A stretch of 64,000 bases of DNA, taken from positions 1 to 64,000 of the forward strand of contig NZ_VKNW01000015.1 of assembly GCF_007474535.1 (NCBI RefSeq), in the 5' to 3' direction. Below are positions 8,433-16,165 of the stretch, piece by piece. The notes under the pieces are model-generated. The model searched no databases and was not told where the DNA came from. It was given only the letters and a program-made list of their open reading frames with translations. The translations under genes were made by a program, and so were the position numbers. Every line of letters begins with the position of its first letter. Position 1 is the first letter of the stretch. The DNA is from Chryseobacterium echinoideorum (GTDB lineage Bacteria; Bacteroidota; Bacteroidia; Flavobacteriales; Weeksellaceae).

Positions 8433-10406
8433 CTAAAATTTTATAGGACTTTTTGTCACAGGTGACCAGCCTAGTCTATCAATAATATGTTTAGAAAATT
8501 CTGTAAGCATCATGATCTTTTTAATATTTTCAAAATATGTCTGATGATCCGTATCGCGGTACTGTTCTAATTCCTGTGTCATTTTTTTAATCATAAAATG
8601 AATATAATAATACTTGTGAATCAGAATATCAGCTTCCACTTCAGTAGAAACAAAATCACCGATATTGGGTGGAAAAATATTTCGGGTTGTCCAGTCACTC
8701 AATTCATTCGGAATCATAAGAGCATCTGCAACTTTATGGGTAATATTTTCATCCATCATTTTAAGGAAAAAGTTACCCGAACGCAGTTCTTCGTTTTCAA
8801 TTCCTTCCTTAATAGAGTCAATAATTTTTTGATTAATTTCTATCTGAAATTCATAGTTTTCCTCTTCAAAATGATGGAGAATTTCTTCAATCACTGTAAT
8901 TTCGTATTCCTGTTTTTCATCATTTACACGTTGCAGCACTACATCTCCAAACATCATCATCAAATTGATAAGCTTGTTTTCCTGGTGAAAGATGTTGAAC
9001 TGAACAGAATCAACTTCCACTTCAGGTTTAGGAACAATTTCAAGCTTGGCAGGTTTTTGTTCTTTCTGCTGAAGTCTCTGGTTTTGATTATCGGTAATTT
9101 GCCGCTGCACATCCAGCTCATTAAATAAGCTCTGCTCAGAAAGACCAAATTTACTGGAAACTTCTTTTAAATAAATTTCTTTCTTTAAAGCATTCTGTAC
9201 AAAAGACACAGATTTTACAATATTTCTTATCGCTTCTGCTTTTTTGATCGGATCATTCCCCGCATCTTTCAGAAGAATTTCTGCTTTAAAATCTATAAAA
9301 TCTGTTGCTTCGTTTTCGATAAATTTTTCCACATAATCCTGCGGATGTTTTCGGGCAAAAGAATCAGGATCATCACCTTCAGGAAAAAGCAGAACACGAA
9401 TATTCATTCCTTCTGTCAAAAGCATGTCAATACTTCTGAAACTCGCCTTAATTCCTGCATTGTCGCCATCAAACAAAATAGTGACATTTTCCGTCAGTCT
9501 TTTGATGAGCTTAATCTGCTCCGTTGTGAGAGAAGTTCCCGAACTCGCCACTACATTTTCAATTCCTGAAAGATGCAGAGAAATCACATCCATATATCCT
9601 TCTACCAAAAGGCAGACATTTTTCCGGGAAATTGCCTGCTTACTTTGGTTTAAACCATACAGGACATTAGATTTATGATAAATTTCTGTTTCAGGCGAAT
9701 TGAGATATTTGGCAGTCTTAACATTGCTTTTTAAAATTCTGGCTCCAAAACCCAGAACTCTTCCCGAGAAGCTGTGGATCGGAAAAATCACTCTTTCCCG
9801 GAAACGGTCGATTCCGCCGGGAGAATTTTCAGGGAAAATAGATAGTCCGGATTTTTCTAAAACTTCTTTGGAATACCCTTTTTCAAGTGCAAATTCCGTA
9901 AAGGCATTCTTTTTTTCAGGAGAATATCCGAGCTGGAATTTTCTGATGATATCATCTTTCAGTTCCCGTTCTCTGAAATAAGAAAGACCAATTGATCTTC
10001 CCTCTTCGTTTTCCCAAAGAATATTCTGGAAAAACTCATTGGCAACTTCATGAATTTTGTAGAGCAGATCTCTTTCCGACTGCGCAATTTTGGCTTCTTC
10101 AGAAAATTCCCGTTTGTCTTCTTCAATTTCAATTCCGTATTTTTTAGCTGCATGGCGAAGCGCTTCCGGATAGGTGAAATTTTCGATTTCCATAAGAAAT
10201 GAAATCGCCGTTCCTCCTTTTCCTGTTGAGAAATCTTTCCATATCTGTTTGCTGGGAGAGACGATAAAGCTGGGCGATTTTTCTTCGTGAAAAGGACTCA
10301 AACCTTTAAAATTGGATCCTGCCCTTTTCAGCTGCACATATTCGCCAACAATCTCTTCTACCCTGATTGTGGAAAATATTTTATCTATCGTCTGCTTGGA
10401 AATCAT
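8433..10406 (-). CDS. dnaG: DNA primase, zinc ligands lost
   Basis: Makes RNA primers for replication. A protein of 657 residues with the N-terminal CHC2-type region, the TOPRIM catalytic core (VEGYMDVISL with the metal-binding Glu, and DGDNAGIKAS) and a C-terminal DnaB-interaction region. In the zinc-binding domain the usual CPFHxEKxPSF reads SPFHEEKSPSF, and the second cysteine pair is replaced by WKDFSTGKGG. Zinc therefore cannot be bound in the usual way. I recall the same change in other Flavobacteriia. The ATG at 10406 (MISKQTID) is preferred over the longer frame to 10475, because a -7 box lies at 10412-10419. Confidence 0.95.
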   Translation of the reverse strand: MISKQTIDKIFSTIRVEEIVGEYVQLKRAGSNFKGLSPFHEEKSPSFIVSPSKQIWKDFSTGKGGTAISFLMEIENFTYPEALRHAAKKYGIEIEEDKREFSEEAKIAQSERDLLYKIHEVANEFFQNILWENEEGRSIGLSYFRERELKDDIIRKFQLGYSPEKKNAFTEFALEKGYSKEVLEKSGLSIFPENSPGGIDRFRERVIFPIHSFSGRVLGFGARILKSNVKTAKYLNSPETEIYHKSNVLYGLNQSKQAISRKNVCLLVEGYMDVISLHLSGIENVVASSGTSLTTEQIKLIKRLTENVTILFDGDNAGIKASFRSIDMLLTEGMNIRVLLFPEGDDPDSFARKHPQDYVEKFIENEATDFIDFKAEILLKDAGNDPIKKAEAIRNIVKSVSFVQNALKKEIYLKEVSSKFGLSEQSLFNELDVQRQITDNQNQRLQQKEQKPAKLEIVPKPEVEVDSVQFNIFHQENKLINLMMMFGDVVLQRVNDEKQEYEITVIEEILHHFEEENYEFQIEINQKIIDSIKEGIENEELRSGNFFLKMMDENITHKVADALMIPNELSDWTTRNIFPPNIGDFVSTEVEADILIHKYYYIHFMIKKMTQELEQYRDTDHQTYFENIKKIMMLTEFSKHIIDRLGWSPVTKSPIKF

Positions 10407-10411
10407 AACCG

Positions 10412-10419
10412 CAAAAGTA
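10412..10419 (-). promoter_or_regulatory. Promoter -7 element of dnaG, very close to the start codon
   Basis: Reading leftward the sequence is TACTTTTG followed by C, a TAnnTTTG match ending 6 nt before the dnaG ATG. Transcription would begin at or next to the start codon, so the mRNA would be leaderless or nearly so. Confidence 0.5.
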
Positions 10420-10461
10420 ATGAAAATAGGAATTAAAGTATCAAATATGATAGTTTTGTTA

Positions 10462-10469
10462 TAATTTTG
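10462..10469 (+). promoter_or_regulatory. Promoter -7 element of tsaE
   Basis: TAATTTTG followed by C, 16 nt upstream of the tsaE ATG at 10485. It is divergent from the dnaG promoter. Confidence 0.5.
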
Positions 10470-10484
10470 CAACAAATAAATTTA

Positions 10485-10892
10485 ATGAATTTCAGCATAA
10501 AAAACATCACCGACTGGCAAAAAGTCACCGATGCAATTTTACCTGAGCTGCAGCATAACATTCTTTTGCTAAAAGGAAATTTGGGAGCCGGAAAAACAAC
10601 TTTCACGCAATTTTTGCTTAAAAAGATGGGAAGTGAAGATGAAATAAGCTCACCCACCTACTCCATCGTCAATGAATACAGTTCTCCAAGGGGAAAAATT
10701 TTTCATTTTGATCTATACCGTCTGAAAAGCATTGATGAAGTTTACGACATCGGAATTGAAGAATATCTGGATAATTCTTTTTTGTGCATCATAGAATGGC
10801 CCGAAGTATATGAAGATGAGCTCTACGGTCTGAAATTTCACTCAATGAGTATTCAGAATACTGGTGAAAGCAGAGAAATTACATTCGATTAA
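10485..10892 (+). CDS. tsaE: tRNA threonylcarbamoyladenosine biosynthesis ATPase TsaE
   Basis: Small ATPase that works with TsaB and TsaD to make the t6A modification at position 37 of ANN-decoding tRNAs. The 135-residue protein carries a P-loop (GNLGAGKTTF, about residues 29-38), the switch-like SSPTYSIVNEY and the family motif HFDLYRL. It ends with the typical IIEWPE segment. The start at 10485 (MNFSIKN) was taken because the -7 element overlaps the longer frame. ald follows 48 nt downstream with its own -7 box. Confidence 0.95.
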   Translation: MNFSIKNITDWQKVTDAILPELQHNILLLKGNLGAGKTTFTQFLLKKMGSEDEISSPTYSIVNEYSSPRGKIFHFDLYRLKSIDEVYDIGIEEYLDNSFLCIIEWPEVYEDELYGLKFHSMSIQNTGESREITFD

Positions 10893-10899
10893 AAAATTA

Positions 10900-10907
10900 T
10901 ATCTTTG
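10900..10907 (+). promoter_or_regulatory. Promoter -7 element of ald
   Basis: TATCTTTG followed by C, 33 nt upstream of the ald ATG and directly after the tsaE stop. It suggests ald can be transcribed separately from tsaE. Confidence 0.55.
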
Positions 10908-10940
10908 CTGAACAAAATGGTAAGTCATAATTGAATAAAA

Positions 10941-12134
10941 ATGAGTACTACAAATATTTTTACGCCTTTTTCAGAAGAAGAACTGATGCCGAAAGAGGAA
11001 AAACTGGAAGTAATCAAAAAAGGTAAACAATTCAGTATCGGAATTCCAAAAGAGACATGCCTCAACGAAAGAAGAACATGTATCACTCCCGATGCAGTAC
11101 AGGTTTTGATAGAGCATGGTCACGAAATCATTGTAGAATCAGGCGCAGGAAAAGGCTCATTTTTTACAGATTTACAATACTCAGAATCAGGTGCAAAAGT
11201 TACTCAGGATCCCAAAGAAGCGTTTGCACAGGATCTTGTTCTTAAAGTAAATCCTCCCACTGAAGAGGAAATAGAATATCTGAAATCCAATTCTTATCTT
11301 GTTTCTGCTCTTCAGATCAATCTTCGCGACAAAGATTATTTCATGAAGCTTGCCGAGAAAAAAATCAATGCCATTGCTTTTGAATTTATTGCGGATGAAT
11401 ACAAACAGCTTTCATTGGTAAGATTAATCGGGGAAATTGCAGGAAGCGTTTCTATTCTTTATGCATCAGAATTATTAGCATTATCCAACGGATTGATGCT
11501 TGGCGGAATTACCGGAGTACGACCTACAGAAGTTGTGATTCTGGGAGCAGGAATTGTAGGAGAATTTGCTACCAAAGCTGCGATCGGACTGGGAGCCAGC
11601 GTAAAAGTTTTTGATAACTCACTTTCCAAACTCAGAAGACTACATACTTTGGTAGACAGCCGAGTTCCTACTTCTATTATTGATCCGAAAGAACTCAGCA
11701 AAAGCATCCGAAGAGCTGATGTGGTGATCGGAGCTTTACCAAGACTCAATATGCAGCCTATTGTCACGGAAGAAATGGTGATGAAAATGAAAAAAGGAAG
11801 CGTAATTATTGATATTGTTATTGACAACGGTAAAGCGATAGAAACGTCTGAGCTTACTACGATGGAAGATCCTTATATCATTAAGCACGGCGTTATCCAC
11901 TGCGGACTTCCGAATCTTACTTCTAAAATGCCAAGAACCACAACCAAAGCAATTTCAAATTTCTTTTTATCATACATCCTGAATTATGATGAAGAAGGAG
12001 GTTTTGAAAATATGCTTTTAAGAAAAAATGAAATGAAGCAAAGTCTTTATATGTATAAAGGCAGGCATACTAAAAAAGTAATCTGCGACCGTTTCGGACT
12101 TACTTACCATGACATCAATCTTTTAATTTTCTAA
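10941..12134 (+). CDS. ald: Alanine dehydrogenase
   Basis: NAD-dependent oxidative deamination of L-alanine to pyruvate and ammonia, or the reverse. The protein has 397 residues. The N-terminal catalytic domain has IGIPKETCLNERRTCITP with the substrate-binding Arg/Lys region. The Rossmann domain has VVILGAGIVGEFATKAAIGL at about residues 195-214. The C-terminal part has HCGLPNLTSKMPRTTT. The roughly 25-residue N-terminal extension before the catalytic domain is longer than in the Bacillus enzyme. The stop overlaps the ATG of the next gene by one base. Confidence 0.93.
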   Translation: MSTTNIFTPFSEEELMPKEEKLEVIKKGKQFSIGIPKETCLNERRTCITPDAVQVLIEHGHEIIVESGAGKGSFFTDLQYSESGAKVTQDPKEAFAQDLVLKVNPPTEEEIEYLKSNSYLVSALQINLRDKDYFMKLAEKKINAIAFEFIADEYKQLSLVRLIGEIAGSVSILYASELLALSNGLMLGGITGVRPTEVVILGAGIVGEFATKAAIGLGASVKVFDNSLSKLRRLHTLVDSRVPTSIIDPKELSKSIRRADVVIGALPRLNMQPIVTEEMVMKMKKGSVIIDIVIDNGKAIETSELTTMEDPYIIKHGVIHCGLPNLTSKMPRTTTKAISNFFLSYILNYDEEGGFENMLLRKNEMKQSLYMYKGRHTKKVICDRFGLTYHDINLLIF

Positions 12135-12505
12135 TGAAAAAACTAAAATTCTTTCTAATTGGTCTTGTTCCGGGGCTGATCATTGTTTTTTTCGTACTTA
12201 ATAAAAAAGGCGTAAGCTGCAGCGGATATCTTCCCAACAGCCGTGTTATTGCCGAAACACTTTCTAAAGACTTTGAATATTCTGATCAGTTTAAATCTGA
12301 AATGAATGCTTTGAAAATAGATGAAAAATTTCTAAAAGACAGCATCATTACCAACGGAAAAATTGATTTTGACCGAAGCAATGCTCAAAAGAAACCATGT
12401 CCGGATTACCTTTTGTCTTATCCTGAAAAAAATCCTTCTTTTGAAATTACATTTGAAAAATGTGAAGAAAAGGCGGTTTTACTTTCCCTGAAAAAACTGA
12501 AATAA
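12134..12505 (+). CDS. Membrane-anchored DUF4258-like protein
   Basis: A 123-residue protein with one N-terminal membrane anchor (FFLIGLVPGLIIVFFVL) followed by a soluble domain with four Cys, including VSCSGYLPNSRVI and KKPCPDYLL. The shape and its position directly behind ald resemble DUF4258 proteins I recall from Flavobacteriia; this family call is from memory. It is translationally coupled to ald through a TAATG overlap. Biochemical role unknown. Confidence 0.6.
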   Translation: MKKLKFFLIGLVPGLIIVFFVLNKKGVSCSGYLPNSRVIAETLSKDFEYSDQFKSEMNALKIDEKFLKDSIITNGKIDFDRSNAQKKPCPDYLLSYPEKNPSFEITFEKCEEKAVLLSLKKLK

Positions 12506-12650
12506 TTTGAATTAAATTATTAACGTAGCTAAATCTCTGTGGTAAATATTGGAAATTAAGTACGGTTTTAAAATAACAAACAGTAAGTTTTAAATTTCTT
12601 TTACGGGATTGAAGTTATAAAACCCTGTTTTGCTCAGTTTAAAATAAAAT

Positions 12651-13046
12651 TTATTCCGAGATTTTAATTCTGTAAATATCCGATGTATTTCTTTTAATAG
12701 ATTTAACGAAAAAACCACCTTCTTCGGGAATAACTTCTTTGAAGTCAAAACTCTTACAATCTTTAGGCAAACCCGAAAAAACCAGTGTAAACCAAAAGTC
12801 TCTCATAAAAGGAACGGGAGTCCAGTTGGGATAAATGCTGATATTTTCTGCGTGAATAAGTTTACTTTTGTGTCCTGAAGTCTCATCAATAAGGTAAGTT
12901 GTATTCCAAATTCTGATAAGATTTCCCCAAAAGGGAGATGCCGGAAAACAACAGTGTACAATGACCTGTTTCTCTTCCTCTATTTTTGTCTGGAGAGATT
13001 CCAGCAATTCTTTCGCAATAATTGGTTTTACAATAACTTGTTCCAT
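12651..13046 (-). CDS. Hypothetical protein
   Basis: A 131-residue soluble protein starting MEQVIVKPIIAKELLESLQT. It has aromatic-rich beta-like segments (SPFWGNLIRIWNTTYLID, NWTPVPFMRDFWFTLVFSGL) and two adjacent Cys in IVHCCFPAS. I do not recognise the family. The ATG at 13046 is preferred over an in-frame TTG four codons upstream. It lies 72 nt downstream of mqo on the same strand, so the two could be cotranscribed. Confidence 0.6.
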   Translation of the reverse strand: MEQVIVKPIIAKELLESLQTKIEEEKQVIVHCCFPASPFWGNLIRIWNTTYLIDETSGHKSKLIHAENISIYPNWTPVPFMRDFWFTLVFSGLPKDCKSFDFKEVIPEEGGFFVKSIKRNTSDIYRIKISE

Positions 13047-13118
13047 AGTGATGGGCAATGAGCAACAATGCAGTATTGCAAAATTACTTATTTTTAAAAC
13101 TACATCTTTACTTATCTT

Positions 13119-14624
13119 TTAGTATTTCAGTTTTAATTTTTCCTTACTATAAGCTCTTATTTGATTGGTAAGCTCAGCGTTATCAGACAGTTTTTGTCCA
13201 TAAGAAGGAATCATTTCAAGCAATTTATTTTTCCATTCTCCGTGTAATTTATCGGGAAAACATTTTTCCAAAACGGTCAGCATGGCAAAAACCGCCGTAG
13301 AAGCTCCGGGTGAAGCGCCCAAAAGTGAAGCAATTGTCCCTCTTTGATTAACCACAACCTCGGTTCCAAATTCCAGCTTGCCGCCATATTTTTCATCTTT
13401 TTTAATAATTTGTACCCGCTGTCCCGCAACTTTCAATTCCCAGTCTTCTTCTTTAGCATCTTTTATAAACTCCCGCAAATGCTGAATTCTTTGAGCTTTC
13501 GTCATGGCAACCTGCTGAATAAGATATTTTGTCAGCGGAATATTGTGCCACCACGCTCCAAATAAAGACCGTATATTTTTAGTATTAATACTTTCAGGAA
13601 GATCAAGATAACTTCCTTCCTTCAGAAATTTTGTTGAAAATCCGGCAAATGGACCAAACAGAAGTGCTTTTTTACCATCAATAATCCTTAAATCAAGATG
13701 CGGAACCGACATTGGCGGCGCATCTACCGTCGCCTGAGTGTAGACTTTTGCATGATGCTTTTCCACAAGATCCTGATTGTAAGAAACCAGCCATTCTCCT
13801 GAAACAGGGAAACCGCCGTATCCTTCACTTTCTTTAATATCCGAACTTTCCAAAAGAGGCAGGGCATAACCGCCCGCTCCTATAAAAACAAAATCTGCAA
13901 CTATTTCCTGTTTGTGGTTGTTAATACGGTCTTTCACTGTTATTTCCCATTTTCCATCTTCACGCGGGTCAATATCTTTTACTTCATGATAAAGAAAAAC
14001 TTCTACATGAGAATCTTCCACCAAATGTCTTCCCATTTTTCTGGTTAATGCACCAAAATTAACATCTGTACCCAGATCCATTTTTGTTGCCGCCAAAATT
14101 TCAGAATCATTTCTTTTGCTCATTACCAGCGGAATCCATTCTCTAAGCTGATGATGATCTGTAGAAAACTCCATTCCAGAAAATAACGGCGATTCGGTCA
14201 TTGCTGTATGTCTTTTACGAAGATATTCGGCATCTTTTTCACCAAAAACCAAACTCATATGAGCACATGAGTTGATAAATTCCTGTGGATTCTGAATATA
14301 TTTTTTATCAACAAGGTAAGACCAAAACTGTTTGGAAATTTCAAATTGTTCAGCAATATTTTCAGCTTTAACAATATCAATTGTTCCGTCTTCTTTTTCC
14401 GGAGTATAATTAAGTTCACAAAAAGCAGAATGTCCTGTTCCTGCATTATTCCATGCAGCAGTACTTTCTTTGGCAAACCTTCCCAATCTTTCAAAGATGG
14501 CAATATTAAGATTCGGATCAAATTCGTGAAGTAAAGTAGCCAAAGTGGCACTCATAATTCCGCCACCTATCAATACAATATCATAATTTGGTTTTGGAGT
14601 TCTGTTAACAATTGCTTTTCGCAT
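13119..14624 (-). CDS. mqo: Malate:quinone oxidoreductase
   Basis: Membrane-associated FAD enzyme that oxidises malate to oxaloacetate and passes electrons to the quinone pool, here presumably menaquinone. A protein of 501 residues with the N-terminal FAD-binding motif (IVLIGGGIMSATLATLL, about residues 16-32) and family-specific segments STAAWNNAGTGHSAFCELNYTP and LLGASPGASTAV. Its length matches the Mqo family. No membrane segment is present, so attachment is peripheral. Confidence 0.95.
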   Translation of the reverse strand: MRKAIVNRTPKPNYDIVLIGGGIMSATLATLLHEFDPNLNIAIFERLGRFAKESTAAWNNAGTGHSAFCELNYTPEKEDGTIDIVKAENIAEQFEISKQFWSYLVDKKYIQNPQEFINSCAHMSLVFGEKDAEYLRKRHTAMTESPLFSGMEFSTDHHQLREWIPLVMSKRNDSEILAATKMDLGTDVNFGALTRKMGRHLVEDSHVEVFLYHEVKDIDPREDGKWEITVKDRINNHKQEIVADFVFIGAGGYALPLLESSDIKESEGYGGFPVSGEWLVSYNQDLVEKHHAKVYTQATVDAPPMSVPHLDLRIIDGKKALLFGPFAGFSTKFLKEGSYLDLPESINTKNIRSLFGAWWHNIPLTKYLIQQVAMTKAQRIQHLREFIKDAKEEDWELKVAGQRVQIIKKDEKYGGKLEFGTEVVVNQRGTIASLLGASPGASTAVFAMLTVLEKCFPDKLHGEWKNKLLEMIPSYGQKLSDNAELTNQIRAYSKEKLKLKY

Positions 14625-14756
14625 ATCCTGAAATTTACTACTAATTTCGGGAAAAGTTTTTTTTGATGTTTACGCTTTAAGTTTTTTTAACATAAAAATT
14701 TTTCAATCTTTTCTGAAATCATTTTAAAATAGATTTATAAAGTGGTGTTTCAGCCA

Positions 14757-14788
14757 ATAAAAAACATCAGCAACAATTACTGATGTTC
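14757..14788 (-). terminator. Terminator of hmgA
   Basis: Inverted repeat AACATCAG/CTGATGTT with a 9-nt loop, followed by a T run when read leftward, 23 nt after the hmgA stop. Confidence 0.75.
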
Positions 14789-14810
14789 TATATTATATTA
14801 ATTATTAACA

Positions 14811-15998
14811 CTATTCCTGCAAACGATCTTTCAAAGTATGATCTTCACTCTCAAGCCAAGAAGTTTTATAAGAAGGATCTTCAACTTTCAAGGCTTCCTC
14901 AGTAATTTTTAAGGGTTTGAAAGGATCTACCATTACGGCATATTCTTCGGTGAATTTCTTTCCGATACTTCTTTCCATAGCCCCCGGATGCGGACCGTGA
15001 ACAATTCCTCCCGGATGAAGCGTAAAATCCATCAGATCAATATGATTTCGGCTCATAAAATCACCCTCAGTATAAAATAAAACCTCATCAGAATCAATAT
15101 TTGAGTGATTATAAGGTGCAGGAATTGCCTGCGGATGATAATCGTACATTCTTGCACAGAAAGAACAAACTACATAATTGTGTCCTTCAAAATTCTGATG
15201 GACCGGAGGCGGCTGATGAATTCTTCCGGTAATTGGTTCAAAGTTTTTAATATTAAATTTATATGGATAAAAGTATCCATCCCAACCTACCACATCAAAC
15301 GGATGTGTCGCATAGATGAAATCTGTGATCTGATTTTCTTTTTTTACTTTAATTAAAAATTCTCCTTTTTCATCTTTTGGCTCAACAAATGTGGGTGCAA
15401 TAATATCCCTTTCGCAAAACGGAGAGTGTTCAAGCAGCTGACCAAATTCATTTCTATATCTTTTGGGGGTATAAATCGGAGAATGGCTTTCCAGAACAAA
15501 CAAGACTGTATCTTCCGAATTCAGTTCAACCTGATAAATCGTCCCTCTTGGAATAATCAGATAATCACCTACAAAAAACTCCAGATTTCCAACAAAAGTT
15601 TTCAGAATTCCGGCTCCGTGGTGCACAAAAAAAAGCTCATCGCATTCTGCATTTTTATAGAAATAATCCATTGACTTTCTCGGCTTCGACAATCCCATTT
15701 TCAGGTCGTTGTTGACCATTAGAAATTTACGGCTGTCTAAAAAATCGTCTTCGGGAGTTACATTCATTCCCTTAAACATTCTTGGAGTTACATTTTTCTC
15801 AATTGCAATTTTCGGAGCAACATCTTTCGCCTCGCCTATTGATTTGATCTGGGTAGGACGGTGAATGTGATATAAAAGTGAAGAAATTCCGTGAAAACCT
15901 TCTGTTCCGAAAAGCTGTTCGTAATAGAATTTGTCTTCCGGTGATTTGAAAATCGTATGTCTTTTTTGAGGGATATTTCCCGACTGGTGGTATCTCAT
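14811..15998 (-). CDS. hmgA: Homogentisate 1,2-dioxygenase
   Basis: Non-haem iron(II) dioxygenase that opens the homogentisate ring to maleylacetoacetate in tyrosine and phenylalanine breakdown. In this 395-residue protein the cupin region has HHGAGILKTFVGNLEFFVGD and DYLIIPRGTIYQVEL. The C-terminal metal site region has HPGGIVHGPHPGAMERS, the family signature. It is a single gene with its own terminator. hppD and fumarylacetoacetase are not in the window. Confidence 0.94.
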   Translation of the reverse strand: MRYHQSGNIPQKRHTIFKSPEDKFYYEQLFGTEGFHGISSLLYHIHRPTQIKSIGEAKDVAPKIAIEKNVTPRMFKGMNVTPEDDFLDSRKFLMVNNDLKMGLSKPRKSMDYFYKNAECDELFFVHHGAGILKTFVGNLEFFVGDYLIIPRGTIYQVELNSEDTVLFVLESHSPIYTPKRYRNEFGQLLEHSPFCERDIIAPTFVEPKDEKGEFLIKVKKENQITDFIYATHPFDVVGWDGYFYPYKFNIKNFEPITGRIHQPPPVHQNFEGHNYVVCSFCARMYDYHPQAIPAPYNHSNIDSDEVLFYTEGDFMSRNHIDLMDFTLHPGGIVHGPHPGAMERSIGKKFTEEYAVMVDPFKPLKITEEALKVEDPSYKTSWLESEDHTLKDRLQE

Positions 15999-16021
15999 TT
16001 TTACTTGCTATATGTGATTCT

Positions 16022-16029
16022 CAAATTTA
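16022..16029 (-). promoter_or_regulatory. Promoter -7 element of hmgA
   Basis: Read leftward it is TAAATTTG, a TAnnTTTG match ending 24 nt before the hmgA ATG. Confidence 0.45.
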
Positions 16030-16139
16030 ACATTTTTAAATGAAATGAATAAGAACAATTTAAATCACATTTTTTAGCATCAGTTTTTATAAAATTTAAT
16101 TTCGAGAATATTTAGTTTTTATATTCTAAAAATAATTGT

Positions 16140-16147
16140 TAGCTTTG
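16140..16147 (+). promoter_or_regulatory. Promoter -7 element of the TonB receptor gene
   Basis: TAGCTTTG, 19 nt before the ATG at 16166. It lies inside the longer open frame from 16136, so that upstream start is unlikely. Confidence 0.5.
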
Positions 16148-16165
16148 TCTAACAATTTTAACTTT

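Noticed and set aside
8598-9128. 176-codon open frame antisense to dnaG
   Set aside because: Lies entirely in the dnaG coding region; composition is Phe/Asn/Ile-rich, with no domain or promoter.
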